A stretch of DNA of 64,000 nt from Siminovitchia sp047228825 (GTDB lineage Bacteria; Bacillota; Bacilli; Bacillales; Bacillaceae_C): positions 27,114-91,113 of the forward strand of contig NZ_JBFEGN010000006.1 of the NCBI RefSeq assembly GCF_047228825.1, in the 5' to 3' direction. Of this stretch, positions 43,028 to 51,786 are shown in pieces; the stretch's first letter is position 1; every line of letters begins with the position of its first letter. The translations under genes and the position numbers were made by a program. The notes beneath the pieces were generated by a model that was not told where the DNA came from, did no database searches, and saw only the letters and a program-made list of their open reading frames with translations.

Positions 43028-44035
43028 GTGAAAATATCGCTAAAAGTTGGAATGATCTTCATTGCGTCATTTTTATTGATTTTTAGCACAGCATGTTCCG
43101 GAAAAAAGGATGAAGTGAAAAAAGTCAGGCTTGCCGAAGTAACCCGCTCTGTTTTTTACACTCCGCAATATGTAGCGCTGGAAAAGGGCTTTTTTAAAGA
43201 AGAAGGGCTCGATGTTGAATTAAAAACGACCTGGGGCGGTGATAAAACCATGACGGCTCTCTTGTCGGATGCAGCCGATATTGCCCTTGTCGGTTCCGAA
43301 ACATCGATCTATGTATACGCCCAAGGCGCGAGTGATCCGGTCATCAACTTTGCACAGCTCACCCAAACCGACGGAACTTTCCTTGTATCACGGAAAAAAG
43401 TCGACAACTTTGACTGGGAGATGCTGAAAGGCTCCACTTTTCTCGGCCAGCGAAAAGGGGGCATGCCGCAAATGGTTGGCGAATTTGTTTTAAAAAAGCA
43501 CGGTATTGATCCCCACAATGATTTGAATTTAATCCAAAACATCGACTTTGGAAACATTGCCAATGCTTTTGCCTCCGGAACCGGGGATTACGTTCAGCTC
43601 TTTGAGCCGACTGCATCGGTCTTTGAAAAAGAAGGCAAAGGTTACATCGTCGCTTCATTCGGTGAAGAATCAGGTCACGTTCCTTACACCACTTTTATGT
43701 CCAAAGAAAGCTATCTTAAAGAAAATAACGAAACAGTGGAAAAATTTGTTAAGGCGCTTTATAAAGCCCAGAAATGGGTGGAAAAAAGCTCTGGAGAAGA
43801 AATAGCAAAGGTCGTGGAGCCTTATTTTGAAGACTCGGACCTTGAAACGTTGGCTGCCGCCATTGACCGGTATAAAAATCAGGGTTCGTTTGCTAAAAAA
43901 ATGACGTTGACAGAGGAAGGCTGGGATAACTTGCAGGCCATTATGGAAGAAGCGGGCGAGCTTCCCGAAAGAGTGGATTACAACAAACTCGTCAATACAA
44001 AAATTGTTGAAAAGGTGATGGCTGAACAACCTTAA
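43028..44035 (+). CDS. ytlA: ABC transporter substrate-binding lipoprotein YtlA (SsuA/ThiY type)
   Basis: Extracellular binding protein of the NMT1/SsuA-like family, 335 residues. Signal IFIASFLLIFSTAC with lipobox STAC (Cys about 23), then PQYVALEKGFFKEEGLDVEL typical for thiamine-precursor and sulfonate binders. GTG start with AGGAGGTT upstream. First gene of ytlA-ytlC-ytlD; a small ytlB gene, present in B. subtilis, is not seen. The ligand (thiamine pyrimidine, sulfonate or similar) cannot be decided from the sequence. Confidence 0.88.
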   Translation: MKISLKVGMIFIASFLLIFSTACSGKKDEVKKVRLAEVTRSVFYTPQYVALEKGFFKEEGLDVELKTTWGGDKTMTALLSDAADIALVGSETSIYVYAQGASDPVINFAQLTQTDGTFLVSRKKVDNFDWEMLKGSTFLGQRKGGMPQMVGEFVLKKHGIDPHNDLNLIQNIDFGNIANAFASGTGDYVQLFEPTASVFEKEGKGYIVASFGEESGHVPYTTFMSKESYLKENNETVEKFVKALYKAQKWVEKSSGEEIAKVVEPYFEDSDLETLAAAIDRYKNQGSFAKKMTLTEEGWDNLQAIMEEAGELPERVDYNKLVNTKIVEKVMAEQP

Positions 44036-44059
44036 TGAAAATGAAGGAGGTCAAACATC

Positions 44060-44836
44060 GTGAGCTTCCTTGTGGCAGAGCATATAGGACATCATTATTT
44101 TTCCCCGTCATCTGTAAAAACCGCCTTGGAAGATGTGTCTTTTACCGTAAAGGAAGGAGAGTTTATTACGCTGATCGGGCCATCCGGCTGCGGAAAAACG
44201 ACGCTGCTTTCCATTCTTTCGGGACTGTTAAAGCCGACAAACGGAAATGTCATTATTGATGGAAAGCCCCCGGAAGATCAGAAAAGCAGCATCGGTTACA
44301 TGCTTCAGCAAGATTATTTATTCCCTTGGAAAACAATTGAGGACAACACGTTAATCGGACTGAAACTGAACAGGAAGCTCAATCGTGAAACGAAAGAAAA
44401 TGCCATTCGCTTTTTACGGCAGATCGGACTGGGCGGTGTTGAAAAGTCTTTCCCCCGCCAGCTTTCCGGGGGGATGCGCCAAAGGGCTGCATTGGCCCGA
44501 ACAATGGCCGTCCAGCCCAAATTGCTGCTGCTGGATGAACCATTTTCCGCGCTTGACTACCAAACCAGGCTAAAGCTCGAAGATCTCGTATTTCAGATAT
44601 TAAGAAGTTACAATAAAACGGCTATTTTGGTGACACATGATATCGGTGAAGCCATTTCAATGAGCGACAGAATACTGCTTTTTGCAACGAATCCGGGACG
44701 GCTTCATAAAGTGTTTCACGTGCCGGATGAACTGCGGAAGGCCACTCCTTTTGAATCCCGGACGAAAGAGGCTCACCATGAATTATTCGGCATCATATGG
44801 AAGGAGTTGGAATCCCTTGAAAAAGAAACCCGCTGA
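44060..44836 (+). CDS. ytlC: ABC transporter ATP-binding protein YtlC
   Basis: ATPase subunit of the YtlACD importer, 258 residues. Walker A GPSGCGKTT, Q-loop MLQQDYLFPW, signature LSGGMRQR, Walker B LLLLDEPFSALD and H-loop VTHDIGEA are typical of the nitrate/sulfonate/taurine family. GTG start with GGAGGTC upstream, 24 bases after ytlA. Its 3' end overlaps the start of ytlD. Confidence 0.9.
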   Translation: MSFLVAEHIGHHYFSPSSVKTALEDVSFTVKEGEFITLIGPSGCGKTTLLSILSGLLKPTNGNVIIDGKPPEDQKSSIGYMLQQDYLFPWKTIEDNTLIGLKLNRKLNRETKENAIRFLRQIGLGGVEKSFPRQLSGGMRQRAALARTMAVQPKLLLLDEPFSALDYQTRLKLEDLVFQILRSYNKTAILVTHDIGEAISMSDRILLFATNPGRLHKVFHVPDELRKATPFESRTKEAHHELFGIIWKELESLEKETR

Positions 44837-45629
44837 TCCTTCCCTTCTTCACTCTCAATACAAACAGGAACTGGTGAAAGAGAAGCGCTGGATCTTGTTT
44901 TACCAATTTCTCATATTTGCCGCCTTTTTCATTGTTTGGGAAGTCGGAAGCCGCAATCAATGGATGGATCCGCTTATTTTTAGCTATCCTTCCAAAGTTT
45001 GGGCCTTGCTTACAGAAAAAATTGCCGATGGGTCTCTTTTTTCACATGTAGGGGTGACAGTGTTTGAGACGGTACTCGGCTTTATTTTGGGCACCCTGCT
45101 GGGAACGATATTGGCCGCCGTCCTTTGGTGGTCCCCATTTCTGTCAAAGGTGCTCGACCCGTATCTTGTTGTCTTAAACGCAATGCCGAAGGTGGCGCTG
45201 GGACCGATCCTGATCGTCGGTCTTGGGCCGGGATTTACATCAATTATTGCGATGGGTGCGGTCATATCGGTCATCATTACAACAATTGTCGTCTATACGG
45301 CATTTCGGGATGTTGACGAAAATTATTTAAAAGTGCTTTGGACATTTGGGGCAGGAAAAAGACAAATTTTTCAAGAGGCGGTCTTGCCCGCATCCTTTCC
45401 AACGATCATCTCGACGTTAAAAGTCAATGTCGGCCTTTCCTGGGTCGGTGTCATTGTAGGCGAGTTTCTCGTTTCGGCAAAAGGCCTCGGGTATATGATT
45501 ATTTACGGGTTCCAGGTATTCAATTTTACCCTCGTCATGCTCGCCCTCGTGCTCATTGTCATTTTTGCCACCATCATGTACACCGTTGTAGAGTGGCTTG
45601 AGAAAAAATTGATAAAAGATAACCACTAA
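44817..45629 (+). CDS. ytlD: ABC transporter permease YtlD
   Basis: Membrane subunit, about 270 residues, of the SsuC/ThiX-type family with six TM segments and the EAA loop LWTFGAGKRQIFQEAVLPAS. I place the start at TTG 44817 (LKKKPADPS) inside the ytlC 3' end, with AAGGAG ten bases before; no better start follows until past the first TM. Its TAA overlaps the converging ytkD stop codon by three bases. Confidence 0.85.
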   Translation: MKKKPADPSLLHSQYKQELVKEKRWILFYQFLIFAAFFIVWEVGSRNQWMDPLIFSYPSKVWALLTEKIADGSLFSHVGVTVFETVLGFILGTLLGTILAAVLWWSPFLSKVLDPYLVVLNAMPKVALGPILIVGLGPGFTSIIAMGAVISVIITTIVVYTAFRDVDENYLKVLWTFGAGKRQIFQEAVLPASFPTIISTLKVNVGLSWVGVIVGEFLVSAKGLGYMIIYGFQVFNFTLVMLALVLIVIFATIMYTVVEWLEKKLIKDNH

Positions 45630-46120
45630 AGCTGTTCCTTGTGGGAGCAGCTTTGTTGGCTTATTTTTTTCAACGTTTCCTTCAGGACACGATCTTGCAT
45701 AATAAAACTGAATTCGTCTCCATGTACTTTCGAAAGGAGGTCGCCCTTTATTAAAACGGGACCTTTTGTTTCATGGTAATGTTCCTTTTTTTCGAGCTTA
45801 AGTACTTTTGCCAAAACAATCGCTTTTACAAATGATGCGCCTTCGTTTTCTTCCACCAAATATTCTCCAACATATGATTGGATGTTTGCAGCAGCTCCTG
45901 TTTCCTCGAAAATTTCCCTGATGGCCGCATCTTTGACGGATTCCCCTTCTTCCAGTTTACCGCCGGGGAACTCCAAACCGCGTATCGAGTGATTTGTTAA
46001 AAGCCACTCGTCTTGATAGCGGCAAATCGCCAAAACGTGGCCTGGGCTTTGTTCAAAAGCATTTTTTTCAAAAGCGAGCGTTACCCGGTTTCCATTTTGA
46101 TCAAAAAACTGTATGCTCAT
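45626..46120 (-). CDS. ytkD: Nudix hydrolase YtkD
   Basis: A 164-residue Nudix hydrolase with a complete box GKLEEGESVKDAAIREIFEE followed by TGA, matching GX5EX7REUXEEXGU. B. subtilis YtkD removes oxidised nucleotides (8-oxo-dGTP) and other nucleoside triphosphates, protecting against mutation and in spores. The C-terminus tolerates the overlap with ytlD. Monocistronic by position, about 60 bases downstream of the small hypothetical gene on the same strand. Confidence 0.9.
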   Translation of the reverse strand: MSIQFFDQNGNRVTLAFEKNAFEQSPGHVLAICRYQDEWLLTNHSIRGLEFPGGKLEEGESVKDAAIREIFEETGAAANIQSYVGEYLVEENEGASFVKAIVLAKVLKLEKKEHYHETKGPVLIKGDLLSKVHGDEFSFIMQDRVLKETLKKISQQSCSHKEQL

Positions 46121-46179
46121 TTGCGATCATCCTTTAATGGGCTCTTGTCGAACCCATTATAAAGAAACATCGCCGGGTG

Positions 46180-46509
46180 TCAATCACTTTTAAAGCCATC
46201 AAGAATGCCGAGGTTTTGGATATGCTGCTTTGCTTCCTGATCCCCCAGCTCGTATATCATTGAATAGATTTTGTGCAAATTTTCATCATGAACGTCATTG
46301 GTCGGGTCATGAGAGTATTCAACAAATGGGACGTGGGCACGGAAAAAATCACCGATGCTGTTGTCCTGCATCGTTTGAAAAACTTCCCGCATCTCTGTAA
46401 TTTCATCATCTGTTGCTTTTATTTTAAATTGCCACGGCGACGCTTTTGGGGTTCTCATGATTTCGCCGGTTCCAACAGAAATATAATATGTTTTCTTTGC
46501 CTCGTTCAA
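46180..46509 (-). CDS. Conserved-looking hypothetical protein, 109 residues
   Basis: Reads NEAKKTYYISVGTGEIMRTP, then ASPWQFKIKATDDEITEMRE and HDPTNDVHDENLHKIYSMIY. The acidic, helical second half and the DVHDENLHKIY segment suggest a compact soluble protein. I do not recognise the family. Start taken as TTG 46509, eight bases after GAAGGAG; the frame could extend to 46530. Lies upstream of ytkD on the same strand and may be co-transcribed. Confidence 0.6.
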   Translation of the reverse strand: MNEAKKTYYISVGTGEIMRTPKASPWQFKIKATDDEITEMREVFQTMQDNSIGDFFRAHVPFVEYSHDPTNDVHDENLHKIYSMIYELGDQEAKQHIQNLGILDGFKSD

Positions 46510-46669
46510 TGCTACGACTCCTTCAACCAATTTTTATGCATATTTTGCCTTGCACAATCTTATTTTATTCTTAATAATGGTATTAACAATCATACTGGTT
46601 TTTCATTTCAGTTATGGGTATATATAAAAGAGAGCAATCAAGAATAACCTGAAAGGAGGCGGATGCAAA

Positions 46670-46924
46670 ATGAAACTGATTGATGAGTTATTTGAAATGT
46701 ACCGGGATAAATTAACCGGTGACGAAGAGGATTTGGACATGATTACCTTTGCTGTTTTGGAAGGGTATGACCACGAAGATTTATTGGATATCGTAAAAGA
46801 AATGGACGAATATGAATTGCAATATTTTATCAGGCTGTACTTGCTTGAAACTTTAAAAGGCAAATTCGCCCAATTGGAAGGGAGAAAAGAAGATTCTTCA
46901 CCCTATTATAGGCCGCTGCATTAA
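46670..46924 (+). CDS. Small acidic helical protein, probably DUF6154
   Basis: An 84-residue protein starting KLIDELFEMYRDKLTGDEED, followed by EGYDHEDLLDIVKEMDEYEL and RLYLLETLKGK. I believe it matches the DUF6154 family of small Bacillaceae proteins; function unknown. GAAAGGAGGCGG lies nine bases before the ATG. The dispersed repeat copy 5 begins 14 bases after the stop. Confidence 0.65.
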   Translation: MKLIDELFEMYRDKLTGDEEDLDMITFAVLEGYDHEDLLDIVKEMDEYELQYFIRLYLLETLKGKFAQLEGRKEDSSPYYRPLH

Positions 46925-46937
46925 TACATACTTTACT

Positions 46938-47215
46938 AAGAAAAGCGCAACCGCATTGCTCATCGACGTACAGACTGGAGTGCCTCCGACGAGATAAAGG
47001 AAACAAGGCGAGGAACGCAGGCTCAGGCTGCGACGTCCTCGAAAAAGCTTCGCTTTTCCTTCGTGCGATGCTGATGCTGTCGAAGCTTTCCTTGTCCTGT
47101 CGCTTCGCCTGCACTAGCACGTCCTGTGCGTCGGCAGGCTCAGGCTTGCGACGTCCTGTCGCTTCGCCTGCACTAGCACGTCCTGTGCGTCGGAGCTGGA
47201 CACAGACATACCCTT
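46938..47215 (+). repeat. Dispersed intergenic repeat, copy 5 (longest, internally duplicated)
   Basis: Begins AAGAAAAGCGCAACCGCATT, contains GACGTCCTGTCGCTTCGCCT and GCACTAGCACGTCCTGTGCG twice in tandem (near 47095 and 47150), and ends GGAGCTGGACACAGACATA. The tandem duplication makes it about 100 bp longer than other copies. Confidence 0.8.
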
Positions 47216-47259
47216 TCTAAGGGATAATCTGGTTAAACTTTATATTTTTTTTAACCTTT

Positions 47260-47298
47260 AAAAAAACAGGCACATGAATGAATCGATCATGTGCCTGT
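47260..47298 (-). terminator. Terminator of the DUF488 gene
   Basis: ACAGGCACATGA pairs fully with TCATGTGCCTGT around a 9-base loop; the minus strand continues with TTTTTT. It touches the stop codon. Confidence 0.88.
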
Positions 47299-47663
47299 TA
47301 TTCGCTTGAAAGAATCAACTCTTTTAGAACAGCTGCCTGGTTATGTTCTTCATCCTTTGCCGCAAACAATAAGGTAATATTCTCTTTTTTACAGTGCTCC
47401 TTTAGTTTTCGCAAACATTTTTGCTGTTCTTTGCCTTTTTCAATTTCACTTATATAACGCCGTTTAAATTCCTGGAATTTTTCCGGATTGTGCCCAAACC
47501 ATTTCCGCAATTCATGACTCGGGGCAATCTCCTTCATCCATTCACCGAGCTTTGCTTTTTCCTTGGAAACACCACGCGGCCAAATGCGGTCAACAAGGAC
47601 ACGATAACCATCGTCCGCAGTCGCTTCAAAGTAAATTCTTTTTAAATAAACATCATTTGCCAT
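47298..47663 (-). CDS. DUF488 family protein (YeaO-like)
   Basis: A 121-residue protein of the DUF488/YeaO family: VLVDRIWPRGVSKEKAKLGE, then EIAPSHELRKWFGHNPEKF and LLFAAKDEEHNQA are family hallmarks. Proteins of this type bind uncharacterised ligands; some are linked to metal or oxidative stress. Own terminator right after the stop. No close operon partner. Confidence 0.82.
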   Translation of the reverse strand: MANDVYLKRIYFEATADDGYRVLVDRIWPRGVSKEKAKLGEWMKEIAPSHELRKWFGHNPEKFQEFKRRYISEIEKGKEQQKCLRKLKEHCKKENITLLFAAKDEEHNQAAVLKELILSSE

Positions 47664-47719
47664 GTAAGCCGCCCCGCTTTCTTTAAAAAGCTTACCTTAA
47701 ACGGAAACGGAGGATCAAC

Positions 47720-47866
47720 ATGAAAGAATTCGTCAGTAATTGTGATTTATGTAAAAAGCCCATTTATTGCGTTGCCGGTTTTTATCAAGGCGTCATTTTG
47801 GAAAATGGGATATCGATTTGTTTGGAGTGTGAGGAAAAAAGAAGAAAAAACGAAAAATCAACTTAA
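47720..47866 (+). CDS. Small four/five-cysteine zinc-ribbon-like protein
   Basis: A 48-residue protein starting KEFVSNCDLCKKPIYCVAGF with CxxC at residues 8-11, a single Cys at 17, and CLEC at 34-37, then a very basic tail KRRKNEK. The two CxxC knuckles suggest one zinc site. ACGGAGGATCAAC precedes the ATG. Function unknown; too short for a firm family. Confidence 0.7.
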   Translation: MKEFVSNCDLCKKPIYCVAGFYQGVILENGISICLECEEKRRKNEKST

Positions 47867-47882
47867 AGGCGAAAAGGCCCTA

Positions 47883-47922
47883 AACGAAACCACCCCTGGC
47901 TTTTTGAAGGATGGTTTCGTTT
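47883..47922. terminator. Hairpin between the zinc-ribbon gene and uspA
   Basis: AAACGAAACCA pairs with TGGTTTCGTTT across a 16-base loop; serves converging genes on both strands. Confidence 0.7.
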
Positions 47923-47937
47923 CTGAGCCTTGCCAGC

Positions 47938-48384
47938 TTATTCTTTTTCAGTTCTTACAATGAGCACGTCACATTCAGCGTGGCGGGTAATGTGTTCGGA
48001 TACACTGCCAAGGAACATTCTTTCCACCGCATTCATCCCTTTTGCTCCGCAAATGATTAGATCTGCACCAACTTTTTTGGCAGCATGCTTCGTGATAACC
48101 GCCTTTGGAGAACCCTCCTGTACGAGAGTTTCTACCTTTTCAATCCCTTTTTCCTTCGCTTCCTGTGCGTAGCCATCCAGAAGCTCTTCAGCACGCTTGA
48201 TTGCCCTCTTAGTAAAATTTACATCATACAATTCAATACCGTGATATTGGCTTGTATCCACTACATGAACAAGGTTTAACGTTGCGTTATTTCTCTTCGC
48301 AATCTCGATCCCCTTCCGAAAAGCCCACTCCGCAGGCTCCGAACCATCCACTGCTACAAGGATGTGGCTATAAGACATATCCAT
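47938..48384 (-). CDS. Universal stress protein (UspA family)
   Basis: A 148-residue single Usp domain. The N-terminal strand ILVAVDGSEPAEWA and the ATP-binding loop GAKGMNAVERMFLGSVSEHI (G-2x-G-9x-G-S) indicate the ATP-binding subgroup. AAAAGGGG precedes the ATG at 48384. Role is general stress or energy status; partners are not evident. Confidence 0.9.
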   Translation of the reverse strand: MDMSYSHILVAVDGSEPAEWAFRKGIEIAKRNNATLNLVHVVDTSQYHGIELYDVNFTKRAIKRAEELLDGYAQEAKEKGIEKVETLVQEGSPKAVITKHAAKKVGADLIICGAKGMNAVERMFLGSVSEHITRHAECDVLIVRTEKE

Positions 48385-48600
48385 ATATACAACCCCTTTT
48401 TATTTAATCTCTTTCTATTAAACTATTTTATTCATTAAAAAGCCAGAAAAATTTGGTAAAATTGCAATTTTGATAAAAGGTCTAATTCCGTATGGTTGTT
48501 TTGACTATCTTATTCCCATTTTCTTTTCTGTCCGCGAATCCCCGGCTCGTTTTACTTTAACCAGCATAAGTTATATTAAAAAGATAAGGTGGTGATATGT

Positions 48601-48729
48601 ATGGGATTCGGCTGTGGCGGATGCGGATTCGGCGGTTATGGATATGGCGGTTACGGCATGGGTAATGCTTTTGCGTTAATCGTCGTACTTTTCATCTTGT
48701 TAATTATCGTTGGAGCATGTTGGTACTAG
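48601..48729 (+). CDS. YjcZ-family tiny membrane sporulation protein
   Basis: A 42-residue protein: Gly/Tyr/Cys-rich start (GFGCGGCGFGGYGYGG) and a single C-terminal TM (FALIVVLFILLIIVGACWY). This is the tiny-TM-bacillus (YjcZ/YdgB) type, expressed in sporulation in relatives. AAGGTGGTGATATGT precedes the ATG. Confidence 0.85.
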   Translation: MGFGCGGCGFGGYGYGGYGMGNAFALIVVLFILLIIVGACWY

Positions 48730-48960
48730 GCCAAGTTTCGGCAGTTTTTGAGAAAAATACCTCATTAACTGCCTTTTCCTTCTCATCCGGAGAAAAGCGT
48801 TCGGACTGTCCGCTAATTGCCCTTGTTTAGTGATAGATGATTTCGGGTTTGCAATTTCCGGCCAAATCTGTGAAGGGAACAAGTCCGAGCCGGAAATACT
48901 CCAGGACATTCCTAAACGCCTGGTGAAGGGTGCATATGAATTGACAGACAGCCGCCCCAT
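48730..48960 (+). other. Intergenic stretch with a possible transposase scrap
   Basis: No intact gene. One plus frame around 48805-48970 reads VIDDFGFAISGQICEGNKSE, then ILQDIPKRLVKGAYELTDSR, which has the rhythm of a DDE transposase core, but no start, stop or ends can be defined. I see no promoter or RNA motif. Confidence 0.3.
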
Positions 48961-48970
48961 GATCAAAAGT

Positions 48971-48998
48971 GAAACCACCCTTAAGGGTGGTTTCTTTT
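48971..48998 (+). terminator. Perfect palindromic terminator
   Basis: GAAACCACCCTT-AAGGGTGGTTTC with no extra loop bases beyond the centre, followed by TTTTC. Downstream of the YjcZ gene and the putative transposase scrap. From here to 49177 nothing else is recognisable. Confidence 0.7.
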
Positions 48999-49177
48999 CA
49001 CCAATCTTGGCCTTCCCTCTTTATGAAGGACTATGTTATGCCGATCGGCAGGGTGTTCCGGCAGCCGCCCTATTATTTTAATCTAAATATGGCCGTTCTT
49101 GTTTTAGGGATAATACCGTAGAAGGAACCATGGAAAAATGGCAGCTTTGCAGTTTAAAGCACCATAAAGTTGCACCC

Positions 49178-49372
49178 TTAACAGCAACGATTCACCTTGC
49201 CGCTTTCATAGCGTTCCTTAAGCGCAAATACATAGTACTCTTTTTCAGTCATAAGAGGCTCATTCGGATGCTTTCTCTGGTGATGCTCGATGTATCTCTC
49301 ATAATTAGGGAGTCCAAATATTGTTTTCACATGACAATTCATCCGTTTGAAGGCTGCAAAAATGACATTCAA
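49178..49372 (-). CDS. YbdD/KCU-star type small partner of CstA
   Basis: A 64-residue protein of the YbdD/YjiX (DUF466) family: IFGLPNYERYIEHHQRKHPN, then MTEKEYYVFALKERY and a C-terminal VNRCC. In bacteria with selenocysteine this family ends KCU-star; here Cys-Cys is used. These proteins are encoded directly after CstA-type transporters and are thought to assist them. The TTG at 49372 abuts the cstA stop, with GAGGTGA as ribosome site. Confidence 0.85.
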   Translation of the reverse strand: MNVIFAAFKRMNCHVKTIFGLPNYERYIEHHQRKHPNEPLMTEKEYYVFALKERYESGKVNRCC

Positions 49373-51439
49373 CTACATCACCTCGTTTTTTATAGATTGA
49401 ACGAACGGCGTCTCGTGCAGCTTCATTTTTTTCTTTTTCACCAAAATATTATACCAAACACGAAATGAATCAAGTATCAGCAGGATCACTACAGCAATAA
49501 AGATCACCGTTATGACAGCATCTAGCCTGTCGTTAAACACAATCTGCCTCATGACGTCCATATCGGAAGCCGGCGGCAGCACCTCTCCCTTGTCAATGGC
49601 TTCCTGGAAAATTTTGGCGTGAGCCAGGAATCCGATGGAAGGAACGGATGAAAATAATTTCATGAACGCCGCTGTCAACGTCGTGACGCATAAAAAGACG
49701 AAAGGAATCATTGTTACCCAGGCGAAGCGGGCTTTTCCCATCTTTATGATGATGGTTGTACCTACTGCGAGTGCGATGGCGGCCAGCATTTGATTGGAGA
49801 TGCCAAACAGTGCCCAAAGTGAATTAATACCGCCAAACGGGTCAATTGCCCCCTGATACGTAATGTATGCCCAAGCCAATGTGATCAATGCAGAAGCAAT
49901 GACGTTAGGCAAAAACTTGTCTGTTTGGCCGAACGGCTTGTAAAAGTTCCCCACAAAATCCTGAATCATAAATCGGCCAATCCGCGTTCCGGCATCAATG
50001 GTCGTTAAAATAAAAACGGCTTCAAAAAGAATTGCGAAATGATACCAGAACGCTTTCGCTCCCATGAGGAAGCTGGAGAAAATTTCCGCCATTCCCACTG
50101 CCAGCGTAGGAGCTCCTCCCGTTCTGGACATGATCGATGCTTCTCCAATTTCTGCGGCAGCAGTTTTAATTTCTTCCGGGGTAACCTGAAATCCCCATGA
50201 GGAAATGGCAGCTGCAGCTTCAACTGCATCCGTTCCTATCACCGCAGCAGGAGAATTCATGGCGAAGTAAAGACCAGGATGAAGAGCGCAAGCTGCAATT
50301 AAAGCCATGATGGCTACGCCGGACTCCATGAGCATTCCTCCGTAGCCAATCATTCTTGCATGCGATTCCTTTTCGATCATTTTTGGCGTCGTCCCGGAAG
50401 CCACAAGGGAATGGAAGCCGGAAACTGCTCCGCAGGCGATGGTGATAAACAAAAATGGAAATAAATTTCCGGCAAAAACGGGTCCGGATCCATCGATAAA
50501 CCGGCTAATTTTAGGCATCTGTAAATCCGGAAGTACAATTAATATCCCGGCAGCGAGCAGGAAGATGACGCCAATTTTTAAAAAAGAGCTTAAATAATCG
50601 CGCGGTGCAAGCAAAAGCCAGACAGGAAGAATGGAAGCGATAAATCCATATACCCCCATCATAACGGCAAGTTGACCGCCAGTAAAAGTAAACATTGCTG
50701 CCCATTCAGGATCAGCAGCTACATACTGGCCGCCCCATATCGAAAGCATTAATAAAACAAAACCGATTAATGATCCTTCCAGCACTTTGCCCGGACGAAT
50801 AAAACGCATATAAATGCCCATAAGCAATGCAATTGGGATTGTAGCGGCAATCGCAAAGACTCCCCAAGGCGAGTCAGCAAGTGCTTTCACAACAACAAGC
50901 GCCAACACTGCAATCAGAATAATCATAATCGCAACAATCCCAATAGAGGCAATGAGACCCCCGATCGGCCCCACTTCTTCCTTTGCAATCTGGCCAAGCG
51001 ATTTCCCGTTTCGGCGCATTGAAGCCATTAATATGACTGCATCTTGGACTGCCCCCGCCAACACGACCCCAATGATGATCCATAGGGTTCCGGGCAGATA
51101 GCCCATCTGGGCTGCAAGAATGGGTCCGACAAGCGGGCCGGCTCCGGCAATGGCAGCAAAATGGTGACCGAAAAGAACCCATTTATTTGTCGGTACATAG
51201 TCCTTTCCATCATCATTGATTTCCGCTGGTGTTGCCCGGTTGTCATCCAGCTTGAAAAGTCGATAGGCAATAAATTTACTATAAAAGCGATAGGCCACCG
51301 CATATGTACAAACGGCAGCAATTAAAAGCCATGCGGCAGAAATGGTTTCTCCGCTGGCAAGCCCCAATAGAGCAAAAGCTGCAGCTCCCAAAAGTGAAAC
51401 AGCAGTCCAGATACCAATCGAAAGCACACTTTTCTTCAA
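49373..51439 (-). CDS. cstA: Carbon starvation protein CstA (peptide/pyruvate transporter family)
   Basis: Large integral-membrane transporter with about 16-18 TM segments, 688 residues. The hallmark motif is PTNKWVLFGHHFAAIAGAGP (about residues 80-99), then GPILAAQMGYLPG. CstA/BtsT proteins take up peptides or pyruvate under carbon limitation. I set the start at TTG 51439 (KKSVLSIGIW) because GGGGGAG is correctly spaced; an ATG at 51472 adds 11 residues. The 347-bp region 51440-51786 before dps holds only the dps terminator and an AT-rich promoter zone. Confidence 0.92.
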   Translation of the reverse strand: MKKSVLSIGIWTAVSLLGAAAFALLGLASGETISAAWLLIAAVCTYAVAYRFYSKFIAYRLFKLDDNRATPAEINDDGKDYVPTNKWVLFGHHFAAIAGAGPLVGPILAAQMGYLPGTLWIIIGVVLAGAVQDAVILMASMRRNGKSLGQIAKEEVGPIGGLIASIGIVAIMIILIAVLALVVVKALADSPWGVFAIAATIPIALLMGIYMRFIRPGKVLEGSLIGFVLLMLSIWGGQYVAADPEWAAMFTFTGGQLAVMMGVYGFIASILPVWLLLAPRDYLSSFLKIGVIFLLAAGILIVLPDLQMPKISRFIDGSGPVFAGNLFPFLFITIACGAVSGFHSLVASGTTPKMIEKESHARMIGYGGMLMESGVAIMALIAACALHPGLYFAMNSPAAVIGTDAVEAAAAISSWGFQVTPEEIKTAAAEIGEASIMSRTGGAPTLAVGMAEIFSSFLMGAKAFWYHFAILFEAVFILTTIDAGTRIGRFMIQDFVGNFYKPFGQTDKFLPNVIASALITLAWAYITYQGAIDPFGGINSLWALFGISNQMLAAIALAVGTTIIIKMGKARFAWVTMIPFVFLCVTTLTAAFMKLFSSVPSIGFLAHAKIFQEAIDKGEVLPPASDMDVMRQIVFNDRLDAVITVIFIAVVILLILDSFRVWYNILVKKKKMKLHETPFVQSIKNEVM

Positions 51440-51754
51440 CTTTTTCTCCCCCTTAATTGAATGTAATTTCATGCTTCCCTAGCATCCGTTCTTCCTATCT
51501 CTATACCTCCCTTTACAAAATATTATGAATACGGCGGTTAAAAATATCGGGTTTTTATTGGATATCCGGAAAAACCCTTGTGAATAATTGGGAAAAAAGG
51601 GAAAAACTCCTTCTTAATATTTTATATTCGGCACACTTTTTCCAAATCCTTCTTATTCTATACAATAATCTTCTTACCGCCTGGAACATATATCTTTCAT
51701 TATTCTAAAACACTGATGATTACAAATCGTTACAAACGCTTATGTTTCCAAAAG

Positions 51755-51777
51755 AAAACGCCCGGCGAATTGCCGGA
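51755..51777 (-). terminator. dps terminator
   Basis: Minus-strand CCGGC-AATTC-GCCGG hairpin then GCGTTTTCTTTT, about ten bases after the dps stop. Confidence 0.7.
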
Positions 51778-51786
51778 CGAATTCCA

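Noticed and set aside
51700..51750. Possible cre (CcpA) site near TTACAAACGCTTATG upstream of cstA
   Set aside because: At least three mismatches to the consensus I know and about 270 bp from the cstA start, nearer the dps terminator.
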